Below, piece after piece: positions 1 through 31,199 of a stretch of DNA of 64,000 nt (position 1 is the stretch's first letter; each line of letters begins with the position of its first letter). The translations under genes were made by a program, and so were the position numbers. Under the pieces are notes generated by a model that was given only the letters and a program-made list of their open reading frames with translations, made no database searches and was not told the DNA's origin. Origin of the DNA: Salvator merianae (lineage: Eukaryota > Chordata > Lepidosauria > Squamata > Teiidae); the NCBI GenBank assembly GCA_003586115.2, contig QVOM02000090.1, forward strand, positions 11,643,637 through 11,707,636. The letters are read 5' to 3'.

Positions 1-311
1 GGTCGGGGCCTTGCGTGGGGGTCCCCGATTAGGGTTAGGGTTAGGGCCCTGTGGGTAGGTGCGGGCGTGGGGGTCGCACCGCTGCTCTCAGGGTGGTGCC
101 GTGAACGGAGGTGGGGGGTCAGATCGGAGGTTGGGAGCCTCCCTGGGGGTCCCTGATTAGGGTTAGGGTTAGGGCCCTGGGGCGTGCTGCGGGCGTGTCG
201 GTCATGCCATCCAGCTCGGGGTAGGCCCTTATTCGGAGGTGGGGAGTCATGTCAGGGGTCGGGGCCCTGCATGGGGGTCCCCAATTAGGGTTGGTGTTAG
301 GGCCCTGTGGC
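1..311. repeat. 128-bp GC-rich minisatellite with telomere-like TTAGGG cores
   Basis: About 2.4 copies of a 128-bp unit run off the left edge. The marker gattagggttaggg occurs at 27 and 155, and a degenerate form (aattagggttggtg) at 283, so the spacing is exactly 128 both times. The word ggtcggggcc recurs at 1 and 257. Each unit holds two to three TTAGGG hexamers inside GC-rich sequence, so this is a minisatellite that contains telomere motifs rather than a pure interstitial telomere. It sits in a TBX1 intron or just upstream of the exon at 1055. Confidence 0.85.
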
Positions 312-314
312 AGT

Positions 315-455
315 AATTTAAATCAGCCTTAAAATTTGCATTAACTAAATCATCTAAATGAAGCTAAAATTTGCATGAAACGAATCATTTAAATCAACCT
401 GAACATTTGCATAAACTGAATCATTTAAATCAACCTAAAGTTATCTGCATAGACG
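315..455. repeat. AT-rich tandem repeat, about 36 bp, four units
   Basis: The word tttgca recurs at about 335, 370 and 406, with a diverged form near 444. The phrase atcatttaaatcaacct is repeated within the units, so the period is 35-38 bp. It directly abuts the GC-rich telomere-like minisatellite. Confidence 0.7.
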
Positions 456-601
456 GAAGGTATACATTTCTAACCCATCAGATTGTTAGAATGCTTCATG
501 CTGGTTTGATCAAGGCCCTTTACCTGTAAATGGGTGGCTTTTGAGATATAGAAAGGGACTCTTTCTGGAACAAATTGATTAGTATGTTGGAGGAAAGCAA
601 G

Positions 602-800
602 TCAGGGTTTCTATCCACGCCCAGGTTGTCTGAATTAAACTGTTCGGTTCAATCCAGTTCAACCGAACATCCCTGGTTCGGTTTGAATTGAACCAGACCC
701 TTTCAAATAGAGAGGGCAGTTTTGTTCGAACCAGGCTGAATTCTTTGGTTCACTTGGAACCAGTTGAGCGTGAACTGAATTTGCACATCTCTACTTAAGA
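602..800. mobile_element. MITE-like repeat of the GAAC/TTCG family
   Basis: The segment is rich in gttcggttcaa and gaaccgaac words and ends in tgcacatctct. Related copies occur at about 3895-4075, 5285-5435, 7770-7900, 26440-26690, 28746-28988, 30250-30602, 30772-30905 and 49070-49130. Several start with agagatgtgca or end with tgcacatctct, so these look like terminal inverted repeats of a short DNA element. No coding capacity is seen. Confidence 0.6.
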
Positions 801-863
801 TTTAGGTCCAAAAAATGACGTGTCTCAGTACTATTGGCCAGCCACGCTGACAAGTTACACTAG

Positions 864-20636
<19,773 letters not shown>

Positions 20637-20854
20637 CCTTCCTGGCACACGAGGTCCTCCAAGGACGACTGGCTTGCTGCATGGTTTGAATTGCTCAGTA
20701 GTCTATGTTTTCAGAGAGCACTATCTTGTCGAAAGGACTTCTCCCGCAACTTTCTCTGTTTCTGCAATGGGGGGGTCATGGGTCTTCTCCCGGCCATCAC
20801 TCCTACTAGCACCATCTGAATTGCTGTCCATTTGAGAATTTGATGTGCTTCTTA
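20637..20854 (+). other. probable start of TBX1 3' UTR
   Basis: Non-repetitive sequence directly after the stop codon. I found no AATAAA or ATTAAA between 20637 and 21400, so the main TBX1 poly(A) site is unresolved. The UTR may run into the CR1 element that follows. Confidence 0.45.
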
Positions 20855-21075
20855 CATAAGAACCTAAGAGGAGCCCTGCTGGTGGCCCACCAATGGCTTC
20901 TGGGCATCTCAAGCAGAAGACCAAGGCAAAACCTTCACCTGCTCTCGACTCCCTGCAAATGGTCTTCAGAGGCCTCCTGCCTGTCTCTCCACCCTGCAGG
21001 CAGTACCTAGGCTTCCATTCGGGTTGCCATTGATACACCTGACCTCCATAATTTGTCTAAAATCCTTAAATCCCC
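20855..21075 (-). mobile_element. CR1 LINE 3' end, reverse, with internal deletion
   Basis: It reads ttacataagaacctaagag, gagccctgctg and then jumps to gtggcccaccaatggcttc. About 45 bp present in the other copies (the ctagtccagcatcctg part) are missing. It ends near cacctgacctccataattt. It may be included in the TBX1 3' UTR. Confidence 0.8.
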
Positions 21076-22825
21076 CTGAAGGGAATGGCTGGCCCACTTC
21101 ATCTGGCAGACAGAACTCAGCGTGTGTGATGTTTGGAGCTTGGTGGCTTTCCTTGGAAAGTTCTGCCCTACTGCCTCCATCTTTTAAGATTATCCCTCTC
21201 TTTCCTTCCTTCAGTTCCCTCCACCTTCAGGCCCAGTGATTGACAGTTCCACTTTTTCTTTGCTCTATAATTGAAGCCATATGTGCTTCTATTCCCCTGC
21301 TGCTGTCATTACCATAACCTCATAAGGTTCGCGCAGGTCTTTGCCCAGACAGCGTGCTTGATGCATATTCCATATGGTGCTGCCATGAAATAGGTAGGTC
21401 AGATGCTTTTTCACTGGGACTGTGAACCCAATGCCCAAGTATCAAAGCGTCCTGATTTACTCCAACTTCCTGCAAAAACAGCAGAAGGCAGCGAGCCATC
21501 AGTCAGTGTAGGGGTCCTGGTTCTCACTGGCAGGATATCGGCTTCACCAGTGGAAGTTGCCATGTTCAATTCCTGGGATCCCCATTTGAAATGCATTGAG
21601 TAGCTGGCCATCGGGAAGATAATTCTAAAACTCTGGAGAGCTACTGCCAATCAGAACTGGCATTATTAGGCTAGATGAACATTTTGGCTGCATTGGTACC
21701 TTTCCAAAAAATGAAATGGCTTAAAAGCATCTTAGAGAGTTGTGCCATTCACACGTTAAGTGCCTCCAATCCAGATTAGAGGCCAAAAAAGGCATTTCAA
21801 ATGACCATTCTCTGGCCTTTGATGGGGATTAGAGGTGGGATGGGAACTCTAGGGTCCACATGCTAAAAGTTTGTGTAGATGCAGCCTCAGTGAAGTCTGG
21901 TACAGGATGTTTTCCTGTGCTTCTTCCAGTCATTGATAGACAGCTGGTATGCAACCAACGTTTGCATAGTAGACAATGTTTCTAGCGTAGGGTTAGTTCT
22001 CAGAACTGAATCTTCTCTCTGTCTGCAGAAAGACAGCTCAGCTTGGAGAAGCCGTACAATGCCACACAGGCCTTTATAGTTGTCCCTCATATGGTGCAGT
22101 TTTTATAGCATGGTTTAACACAGTCCCATGCAGTGCAAAACTGCACTATATGAGCCATTTCCTCTAACGATGAACCCACGGTTAGGGAAACCAGAGGTTG
22201 CTTCCCAGTCCCTTAACTCCATCTGTGTAATATGGAGGTTTTCAGGAATGGAAGCTACCATGATATAGGAGGGACAAATGTATGTTCTATGTGTGGTTGG
22301 AATGTCAGCCATTTCTCAGGAATCTTGTTATTTCCACAGCAGTCTGGGGTCACTGGTGGTGTATTCCTTCACTCTTCGGGTGATGTGTGTTCACTTTTCG
22401 CAGCAGAAGTGGCACTGATTTGCCACCTTCATGACTTGGCATATTCCACTGTAGTCTTCAAGAGTGGCTGCTGTTTATCAGTACCACCACTATTGCCAAT
22501 TCTACTTCAGCCACACTGTGCTTCTACAGAATGGAAGTGCTGGAGTTCTCCAAGGTCAGGTCTGTTACAGAAGGCCAACATGCAAAAGGTTCTCTGTTGA
22601 AACAACCACAGGGTGGGCAACTTGGTGGCCTCCAGAAGTTGTTAGACTCCAGTTCCCATCAGCTTAAGCTAGCATGGCTAATAGGCAGGGAAGATGGGAC
22701 TTGGAGTCCAACAATCTTTGGTGATCACCAGCTTGGGAAAAGCCCCAAACCCATCTGGCCCAGCCAACGTGGCCAGGGATCAAGAACCATAGGAAGCGTC
22801 GTCCATCAGCATGTCCAACAGCCCA
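21076..22825. other. intergenic stretch, no gene seen
   Basis: No exon-like frame with splice support. 22615-22745 resembles the tgggagttgtagtcc-type interspersed repeat (see 15335-15470). The rest shows no structure I can name. Confidence 0.4.
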
Positions 22826-22827
22826 GG

Positions 22828-22935
22828 TTCAATCTCCACCATCTCCCTGGGAAAAGGTGATGGCAAACCATTTCCATACCCTTGCCAGGAAAGCTGTGTG
22901 GATGAGTCTATGATGTCACCAGGAGCCAAACTTGA
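22828..22935 (+). mobile_element. tRNA-derived SINE fragment
   Basis: caggttcaatctccaccat, gatggcaaaccatttccat and cttgccaggaaagctgtg match the body of the other tRNA-SINE copies in this window (for example 54530-54820). Confidence 0.6.
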
Positions 22936-23179
22936 TTCCTAAGACCTTTTCAAAGGACCCAACCATTTTGAGCAGAGATGGCAGGTTCTGGTGCCACCGC
23001 AAGTAGCAGAAAGTGGGAAGGCAGAAGGCCAAGCCACCGGGACAGCTAATGGGTACGGAGAATGCAAGTGGTCTGGAACTGGAAGGGACCACAAGCAAAT
23101 CCATCTTGTAGGGTGGATGGTCCGTAAGGGAAAGAAGACTCTCACACCCACCTCCTCTAGTTTGGCCCTGTGAGATGTT

Positions 23180-23480
23180 TACCCTTACAAACTTAAGTCG
23201 AAAAAATTTAATTTTTTTCCAAACTTAAGTCGAAAAAACTTAAAATTTTCTTTGGCTATTTATACAGACATAATGAAGTCTGCTAACCAACAGACACGTT
23301 TAATTGGAAGGAAAGTCTCACAGAACTCCTTGAGATGTCTAAGTAACTATGCCTAGAGGTGGAATGCAGTTTCTAATTGCTTCAAAGGAAATTGCCTAAT
23401 TGCCTACCTAATTCAACACTCACTGTTGTCTCTATTCGTCTCCCCCAGCCTGCTGTGTTACAATTGTCGTCACCATTGAC
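23180..23480. other. unique AT-rich intergenic segment with an 18-bp direct repeat
   Basis: caaacttaagtcgaaaaaa occurs twice about 30 bp apart (near 23188 and 23219). Nothing else is recognised. It lies between the 22.8-kb and 23.5-kb SINEs. Confidence 0.35.
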
Positions 23481-23499
23481 CATGGGCCATGCAGGCTGG

Positions 23500-23800
23500 G
23501 GCTGATGGCAGTCATAGTTCAACATATTGTGCAGATGCTAGGATGGAGAAGGGAGAAGTGCTTACTTCTGGGGATAGGCAGGGGATTGAACCAGAGACCC
23601 TCTGCTCTTCAGACAGTTTGCTCTCCCACTGAGCTACAGCCCCTCCCAGACTCCATGGGCTCCTCTATGCAGTTTTCTTGGCAGGGATACAGAAGTGGTT
23701 TGCCATTGCCTGTTTCCAGGGAGTGAGTGGGAATCGAACTGGCAGCACTCTGCTTTCCAGGACGCTGGCATCACCACTCAGCCGCAGCCCCTCCCCATAT
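23500..23800 (-). mobile_element. tRNA-derived SINE, two tandem units, reverse
   Basis: The reverse complement holds the A-box-like gctgtagctcagtgggagag and the body phrase ggcaaaccacttctgtatc twice. Two heads are seen, near 23640 and 23790. This tRNA-headed SINE is the commonest SINE in the window; the class resembles lizard Sauria/Squam SINEs, a name I give tentatively. Confidence 0.75.
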
Positions 23801-24059
23801 ACATAGCATACATATCTCATATCATATCACGACCCACATCTTTTGGGTGTGACTTCCTTCTTCATGCCTCTGCGCTCCAAATTCCACAGGCTGCTTCTTG
23901 CTCCCGTTCAAGTACATCCCCTGCCTCTTCCCCACCCATCTCCTGGATATACAGTGTTAACACCGCAGGGTAATACCTCTCCTGCGCTCAGCGGCAAGCA
24001 CTTTGCTTCCTGAAAGGTTTGGCAGCCTTCAGTGTCAGAGGCAAAAACAGATGTGTTCT

Positions 24060-24720
24060 GGTTAATTAGTGGCTTTTTTTTTTTTTTTTAAGTTGCAAAA
24101 AAATATTTGGATCGATTACAGCAAGTTGTGCAAGCAGGATGCTGTTTTTTAAAAGCAGAAGCAGAAGCAAGAAGCAATGTTTGCAGCGGAATTTCAAGCA
24201 GCGGCCTAAACCAGATCCACAAGTACTGCTTCGAAAGGGAAGGACAGTTTAATCTTGTCTCACGTGCATCGGTAGCCAGCGCTGAAAAAAATGCTTTTCT
24301 ATGTGTGCCTTTTTTTTTTTTTTTTTTTAATGTTTTGCTTTGTGGCTATGATTTCCACATTCTCGGAAGGTATGTTTTCCCTGTTACACTGATTAGTGCC
24401 AAAGTTTTGGGTCAAGCCTTTCGCGACATTGGTATATTTATTATTATTGTTGTTATTTTCCTTCTTTCTTTCAGCAATTATGCAATTTGTGGTTGTTGTT
24501 CTTGGTTGTTGTTCTTTCCCTTGATAGTTGCAGTGTAAAGACAAAAGGAGAGAAAGAAAGGAAGAAGGTGAAGGAGAAACTCAACTCAACCAAGGAGTCC
24601 TATCTGCAAGTGTAGATAATCTGTAGATATTTGTAGATAAGTGTAGATAAATTTACCATGGTTACACTGGGAAAGAAAGATGGCGGAGAGAAACATTTAT
24701 AAAAGGTTTTACTCTTATAT
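24060..24720. promoter_or_regulatory. repeat-poor AT-rich intergenic island
   Basis: Apart from two T runs (24067-24089, 24310-24328) and short TTG/TTA runs there is no repeat family here. Text around 24095-24300 looks conserved in style (ggttaattagtgg, gcaagttgtgcaagcaggatg). Enhancer function is a guess. Confidence 0.22.
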
Positions 24721-24873
24721 CTAGTCCGTTTCTCATTATTTTTTCCTTTTTGTCTGTTTGATTACTGCTCCTTGCTCCTAATTTTGAAATATGTGAGCCT
24801 GCTACAAATTTCGAAACCATTTATCACCTCAACTACTCATCCGCACTGCCCTGGTTTTGCTTTGTGTCAAAGG

Positions 24874-25053
24874 CACTTTCTGGACTGGGCCTTGTTCTGA
24901 TTTATATTCCAGAACAGGGGCTTGCCATCTGCATGCTAGTGCAGACTATAGCAGGCCCCATATTTTGGAATATAAACTGGAGTTCTAGCATGCAGACAGG
25001 TGGCCCCTGTTCTGGGATATATTTTGGAATAAGGCCCAGTGGAGAAAAGGCCA
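24874..25053. mobile_element. foldback MITE (ctttctggactgggcc ends)
   Basis: The left arm (actttctggactgggccttg, then ttccagaacaggggc) is mirrored by the right arm (gcccctgttctgggatata, then aaggcccagtggagaaaag). The whole 180 bp can fold back on itself. Fragments of the same element are at about 8985-9050 and 48598-48690. Confidence 0.7.
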
Positions 25054-25282
25054 AAGGGTTTGTCCCCATGTTCTGGAGTTTCCCCAAAAGGACCTAACTG
25101 CTCACCCTGAACTAGAATTCAGAAACGTTCCTTCTGTCTTCCTCTCGATGGACAATTTGCAGAACAGAACTGATGGGACAGTAGGAATGGAATGGAATGT
25201 TTTGTGCTTCATCTACATGATGGCAAAAGGGCAAGTCTGGAGTATTCAGATGACACAGTCAACACATGCAACCACATGCATT

Positions 25283-25636
25283 GAGCATCCTTAGGACCAA
25301 CAAGGGGAAGTATTTTTTCACCCAGAGGGTCATTGGTTTATGGAATTTACTACAGAAGAGGTGGTGACAGCAACCAGCCTGGATAGTTTTAAGAAGGTTT
25401 AGACTAATTCATGGAGGACAGGTGTATCAATGGCTACTAGAATGGATGCCAGAGTGGAGAGACAGGCAGGATGCCTCTCAAAGCCATTTGCAAGGATTCA
25501 AGAGCAGGTGAAGGTTTTGCCTTCATCTTCTGCTTGAGGGTGCCCAAAAGCAATTGGTAGACCATTATGTGAGGCAGGATGTTAGACTAGATGGGCTGTG
25601 ATCTGATCCAGCAGGGCTTCTCCTACCTTCTTATGC
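25283..25636 (+). mobile_element. CR1 LINE 3' end, longest copy
   Basis: It extends further 5' than the other copies: ttttttcacccagagggtc, tatggaatttactacagaag and tagttttaagaaggttta precede the usual caggtgtatcaatggctac tail. It ends ccagcagggcttctcctac. Confidence 0.82.
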
Positions 25637-25639
25637 AGC

Positions 25640-26300
25640 CTGGCTCAGAAGGGGCAGCACTGAAACCTGGTTTCCCTGATGCAGGTTCTCCTACCCCAAT
25701 AGGCATGACATATTGTGCCCAATTCTAGTCAACCCAAAGAACCGTGAGACCGTCCAGGCAACTGTGGTCAGGCAACTGAGCTGGAGGGCTGGGGAGAGAA
25801 CAAAGAGAATGGGCTGCAAGGATGGTGGGGTGGTGGCACCCTGGGGACTAGGTGAGGGGGTCCTGGGAGGGACGTGGTTCCCAAGTGAGTGGTGAACGTG
25901 ATGGTCAAGGGCACTCAAAGCAAGGGATGCATCTGGAGCAGAAGACACACCCTGGATTCCTCGCCCAGGATCTGCTTTATCTGCTGTAGATTAAAATGTG
26001 CCTCAAGGAAGTGAATGGCTACAACCCCAGCTGGGACCTGCCCCATTTCCCACCTCTTTGCCTGCTCCATTCCCTGCAGCATCATTGGTTACCATAAGCA
26101 TGGCTGGGGGAGGGCATCAGCTTTCCTCTTCCCCCAGCCTCTTGGAGCTCAAGACTGTTTTCCTTCACACATTTCAATTCAGGGCTAGTGAATGTGTGCA
26201 CAATCCAAACAGGAGCCAAGTTCCTATTTGCTGCCCGACCGTCCAGGGGGCAAGCAGGCAGTGTTCCGGTCATAGCTGCACAGAGAAGAAGCTTCAGAAA
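25640..26300. other. intergenic, no feature recognised
   Basis: Mixed sequence with G-rich parts (25800-25880). No splice-supported frame and no repeat family recognised. Confidence 0.35.
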
Positions 26301-26304
26301 GAAA

Positions 26305-26432
26305 ATCCATGGCACGATGGTTAGAATATCTGCTTGGCATGCAGAAGTTGCCAGGTTCAACTCCCAGTGTCTTCAGGAAGACACCAAAGGCAGAGCAGTT
26401 CCATATTATTGCCAAGAAAGGTCCATATAATC
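26305..26432 (+). mobile_element. tRNA-derived SINE fragment
   Basis: atggcacgatggttagaat, cttggcatgcagaag and ttcaactcccagtgtcttc resemble a tRNA head with A and B boxes. It is joined directly to a GAAC/TTCG element at 26440. Confidence 0.55.
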
Positions 26433-26439
26433 ACTATGT

Positions 26440-26690
26440 GCTTTTACGCACGATTGAAATGAACCGGCCTCTTTCTTCGCGAAAGTGGGATATTCATTCG
26501 AATGTTCGCATTTTCGCTGTGTTTTAACCTACGGGAAGGTCATTTCTATTGGGAAAACATTGCAAAAACTGCGAAAATAAATGTTAAACTCCACTTTTTC
26601 AACACTGCGATTTGCTGAAGCGAAAATTCAGATTTTTCACTTCAACAGCGAATCGAAACTGCAAATTTTGCCTGTGAATATCTCTAGCAT
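26440..26690. mobile_element. GAAC/TTCG-family element, long version
   Basis: cttcgcgaaagtgggatat, gaatgttcgcattttcgctg and ttcaacagcgaatcg carry the TTCG words; it ends gtgaatatctctag. Inner text (gtgttttaacctacgggaagg) corresponds to gtgttttagtccttgaaaagg at 30428, so the two are long copies of one element. Confidence 0.6.
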
Positions 26691-26704
26691 GGAAGCGTCC
26701 ATTT

Positions 26705-26880
26705 AGAGGCTGCAGCTCAGTGGAACAACCACTACGTGAGAAGCAGAGGGTCAGGGGTTCAATGCCTGGGGTTTTCCTGGAAGAAGGTCATGGCAATCCC
26801 CTTCTGTATCTGGCATGAAAACGTCATGGTGGTGCCCATTTGGATACCAGGAGTCAAACCTGACTCAGAAGTACCAAACG
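26705..26880 (+). mobile_element. tRNA-derived SINE
   Basis: aggctgcagctcagtggaac, agagggtcaggggttcaatg and atggcaatccccttctgt follow the head-body order of this SINE. It sits on the far side of the 26440-26690 element. Confidence 0.65.
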
Positions 26881-27059
26881 ATCGTGAATCTCCTTCCAAA
26901 TGTGCAAGGGATGTTGGCCCTTTGTTTTAATACAGGGAAACATCTAAACATGCAGTTCCCCACCTCCAAAATGAAACCATTTCTTCCAATCATCTGTTCC
27001 ACTTCCACACTAATGCTGGTTTTGCCTTTGCCAAGCTCGGATTCCAGCCGCTAAAGGTT

Positions 27060-27480
27060 TGCAAACTAGGGACAGATGTTTGTCTAATATCCCTATTATA
27101 TCCCCTTTCATAGCCTATGACACTCAAACAGCCTGTATATGTCACATCTGTTTTGCATATACAGACGCCGAATTTGGCTGACCCGCCGATGACTAAATTA
27201 AGATAAATGTGGCTTTCTCTCTTCCATATGGGAAATTAATTGCATTTCCAGATGATTATTTTTATTATTTTTGCAAAAAAGAAACGTACGGAGAGCTGCC
27301 TACGTTCAAAGTCATTACAATATTTTGAGCACACTTACTTCCATTGAATGTATGCCTCTAGAAATTAACAAGGGAGGTGATATGGAAAGGATCCCGCAGA
27401 CCCACTGTTTGAATTGCATCAGATTCTGATGACAGGATTTTCACCATAAGTAAAGCAACGATCTTCAATTCAAAGAGTAG
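27060..27480. promoter_or_regulatory. candidate conserved non-coding element between TBX1 and GNB1L
   Basis: A repeat-free, AT-rich run with homeodomain-like and SOX-like words: gactaaattaagataaatg, gggaaattaattgcatttcc and gatgattatttttattat. It resembles the composition of vertebrate developmental enhancers. No alignment could be made, so this is inference. Confidence 0.3.
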
Positions 27481-28740
27481 AGAGGGCTGTTAAGAGCTGG
27501 TCCTGTATTCTTTTCCTACATGCTATATAATGATGGCTATACAGGAAAAGATCCTATTGGCTGTCCCACTGTCACATGAGTTCCATTGGGTGGAACTTGG
27601 AACAGGGCCTTCTTCACAGTAGCATCTCAATTATGGAAAACTCTTCCACTGGTTGTTAAAGAGGTGCTAATACACTATATACTTTCAGACACTTGGCAAA
27701 AACCTTTTTTTGTTTTTTAACCTGGCATTCTGATCTTGTCGATGCTTGAGTGTATCTTATCAATCTGCGTAGTTTTACCCTGCTTTTTATTCTCACTTTG
27801 GAACACTTCAGTACAGAGAGACATATAAATCTTAAAAATAAATAAGAAAAAGAATAAACGATCCTCTCTGTTTGGTGACAGTGAGTGCACAAGTACCTGT
27901 TAAGGTCATGCTCAGGACCTTTTCAAAATATGTCCCTCTGTCCACCTTACTGGACATTCTTTAGAAGGACAGATGCTAAAATCTCTCAGTTACAGCACCG
28001 TCTGCTCTTAGCCTGTGGCCAGTTCTGGATGGGCTGATCCCAGTTTGGGAAGATCTGGAAAGTGAGAATTTCAGCACTCCGGGCTTAGGTGAACCTCTGC
28101 TCCGATGCAGTACGCAGCTAACTTCACTTGTCCTCTGTTACTTACAAGCCCACTACAGACATTCCAAGATCTTTAGGCTTGTCCAAGCCCTTGCCATGTT
28201 AAGAAAAGCCTCTCCCTCCACTCCTCCAGAAAGCAAACATTAGGAAGAAGCATTCCAAGGTTCATTAACAACAATCTCGCACCTTAAAAATTGACGTGGG
28301 GGTTCAAGGCTGCCAGTTGGGACAGGTTAGAAGAGGCACCTTCAGAAATTCGGCTTCTTGCACAGCCACCAGACGTCTTCGAAAGGGGAAGGACCCTCCC
28401 CTGGTGCCTTTTTAGGACCAGTTCCCTTGCTTCCCTCCGGTTCAGCAAGCACGACGGGTGGCTCAGATTTACTTCCGAGCTTCTGCAAGCCAGATGAATG
28501 GTTGGGATGGGAAGGAAGGGAGTCTAAACTGAATCAGACTTTAAAAAAGGTTTTGATGACACTCTTGTCAGGTGCAAAGCCTTTCAAGAGAAAGAGGAAG
28601 GGAGAAAGAGGAAGCAAGATTTGGGGAAAGACCGTCAAGCATCTAAATAATGACCCGAACTGGATGCCGGCCAATCCATCTGTACGCAGTGGTGGCTGGT
28701 TTCCCATTGGGAATCACAGGACAAAAGGCAAGGCACAAAG
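27481..28740. other. intergenic, no gene recognised
   Basis: An open frame on + at 28358-28951 has no splice support, runs into a GAAC/TTCG element and is not called. No other structure seen. Confidence 0.35.
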
Positions 28741-28745
28741 AACTG

Positions 28746-28988
28746 GGGATGTTCGCATGCGAACAGAACCACTGTGTTCGAAAAACGCGAAGCGAATCAA
28801 AACTGAATCAAGGGGTGTTCTAACAAACCAAGTGAACCATAGCAAATCAGGGTGGTTTGCTGGCGGTTCACATGCAGACAGGACCACCCTGATTTTTAGA
28901 GAAAAAAAAAAACACTTTGAACCAAACGAAACCAAGGGTAGTTTGGTTTGATCCAAACCACTACATTTCAGCTCGTGCACATCTCTGC
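28746..28988. mobile_element. GAAC/TTCG-family element, near full length
   Basis: It starts ggggatgttcgcatgcgaac and ends cagctcgtgcacatctctgc. The inner part has gggtggtttgctggcggttc and tttggtttgatccaaacca. Its end gives the clearest view of the tgcacatctct terminus. Confidence 0.62.
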
Positions 28989-28989
28989 T

Positions 28990-30245
28990 AAGCACCTTCT
29001 GTGCGTTCAGGGCAAGCAAAGATGTGGACCCAGAAGAAGTTGGGATGGACTTTTCTGTCCTTTCCAAGGCAGCCATTTTGTGACTGGTGCTTGCAGTAAT
29101 TTCTCAGAATCCCACAGAAGAACCGACCGTTGGGGAAGCAGTAGTCCTCCAAATGTTTGAGTATTGTTGTAACTATGTCATTTTAAAACTATTCTAGTAA
29201 TCTTAGTACTGTAATTATATATTCCTCACTGTTTGTACGTTTCATGATGAAACACCTTCTCTAAACCACTATAGCAACAAAATTCGGTACAATAATTCCT
29301 TGCGTGAATCGTGTGCTTGTTCAAACAGGGAAATGGGATGAGTCAGTAAACTTCGCGCATTAAAAATAACTTTTTTTACAAAAATACTTGTGACTAACAT
29401 TGGTTTCTTGAATCCTTCCAACAACACATTAGGATGCTCCGGAAAAATCATGCAAGGAAAGAGGAAGGGAGGGGACTATCTTTCTAGTATATCCTTAAGA
29501 AGAATTATTTTCCAGGCTCTTTAAGACATGAGAAAATTTGTTTTTGTAGAACAATTGAACCCAGCAGACAGGGCAGGACTATAAGCAACATCCAATGGAA
29601 ATGGTGGAGTTTGTAAGCTAATACGTGGTGTGAGAATTGGGTGTGTTTCAAGTATGCCCCACTTTTCCATATGTGAATTGTTCACCCCTCATTTTTTTGG
29701 GTGTGTGTGTGTGTTTGTGTAATTCCACAAGTTTTTATTACAAACAATTCTAGTTTTTTTTTATTACCCACTTCTTATAATCACATTTGTTTCATTGTGT
29801 ACTTAATAACATCTGTTTCCATTACTGCCGAGGTGCAGCTAATGTGATTGCATGTGTGAGGCGACCCTGATTGACTGAAATGTGCTCCACATCATGGCAG
29901 AACTTTTACATGCACTTTTCTCTTTCTTCTCTGGCTTTATGCTGCTAATTGTGACTGTGCTGGCTGCGAAAGCCCATTTGCATTCTGTTTTCCCACAATG
30001 CTTTGGGAGCTGGCATGCTGGGAAAATGGAAGCCACTAGGAGACTACAGTCTAGACAACTTTTGCTGCTGGAAAAGAGGGGAAGGATGGAGGTGGATGTC
30101 TCTGGGGATCAAAAGTCAATGCATGCTGGTTTGTAGGCCTTGTCTAAAGCCTATGCTACAGTAGCGAATCTTCCTTCCTTCCAAAGGAAGACTTGTTGGC
30201 GTGGTGGAGGCTTTAGAGCAAACTAACAGGGGCAGAAGTTTCTAC
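28990..30245. other. intergenic, AT-rich, no gene recognised
   Basis: It contains a short (GT)n at about 29699-29716 and several T runs. No splice-supported frame. Confidence 0.35.
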
Positions 30246-30249
30246 TGCA

Positions 30250-30602
30250 GTAGAGATGTGCTAAATGTTGGTTTGTGTTCAAAAATCCAATGGAACAGTT
30301 TGTATTCATAGATGTTCACATCAAATTGAACATGTGGTGGTTTGTATATCCAAAATTTTAACTGAACTGAATCAGTTATCCGTTCGTGAACATGAACGAT
30401 TTGATTGAACAATTCGTGTTCGCTGTGTTTTAGTCCTTGAAAAGGACCGTTTCAATGGGGAAAAAATGGTATTTTTTTGTTTTTGAACAAGTTCAGAATC
30501 AGCTCTTTTGCTTGACTGAACAGCTTGCTGTTGAGTCATACAATTAGATGTTCGGTTCAACAGCAAACGAAACCTGAATTTTTCAGTCACATATATCCCT
30601 AA
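30250..30602. mobile_element. GAAC/TTCG-family element, longest copy
   Basis: It starts tagagatgtgctaaatg and holds gttcgtgaacatgaacg and agatgttcggttcaacagc; it ends acatatatccctaac. Length is about 350 bp. A second, truncated copy begins with tagagatgtgcac at 30771. Confidence 0.62.
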
Positions 30603-30771
30603 CCAGCACTGACTGCTACTGATAAAATCTTTAAAGCCTACGTGTTTCTTCTAGCCATTTATTTCATAAACAGTGTAAGCCAAACCAGGAAGCCTAAGTT
30701 ATCCAGTTCTTCATCCCTTAAAATTCAAGAGAATTGTGATTCACAGAGATGTTCGCACACATTTGCCAACT

Positions 30772-30905
30772 AGAGATGTGCACAAATGAAAATTGTATGT
30801 TCGGTTTGTCACTGAAGTGAACACCTATTTATTCAGTGTGATGGCAACCATTAATCAAACAATTGCTTGCATTCAATTTCAGACTTGTTCGAAAACAAAA
30901 AATAG
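30772..30905. mobile_element. GAAC/TTCG-family element, truncated
   Basis: It begins with agagatgtgcacaaatg and carries tatgttcggtttgtcac and gacttgttcgaaaac. It lacks a clear right end. Confidence 0.5.
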
Positions 30906-31199
30906 CCACATTTGTCCTAACTCTCCTACCCATCACCTTCTTACCAGGTAACCTGCATACCTGGTTAGCCTGTCATTTATTACTCGCTTTTGATGGGCAT
31001 GCTCTTCTGGAATCCTCTTCTATTTTCTTATAGTTCATTGAGGTGGAGCTTAGACTTGAAGTGTGGTCATTGCTTGATATGAGCCATGGTGACCATGGCT
31101 GATGGAAACAGAAATCCTGTAACAAGTTCTTCATTGCTGAAATAGAGCACGTCTCCAAAATGATGACTTCAAAACGAGGATAAGGGAAGGCTGCCATGT

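Noticed and set aside
28358..28951. 197-codon frame on +
   Set aside because: Runs through unrelated sequence into a GAAC/TTCG element; no splice sites, domain or composition typical of a protein.
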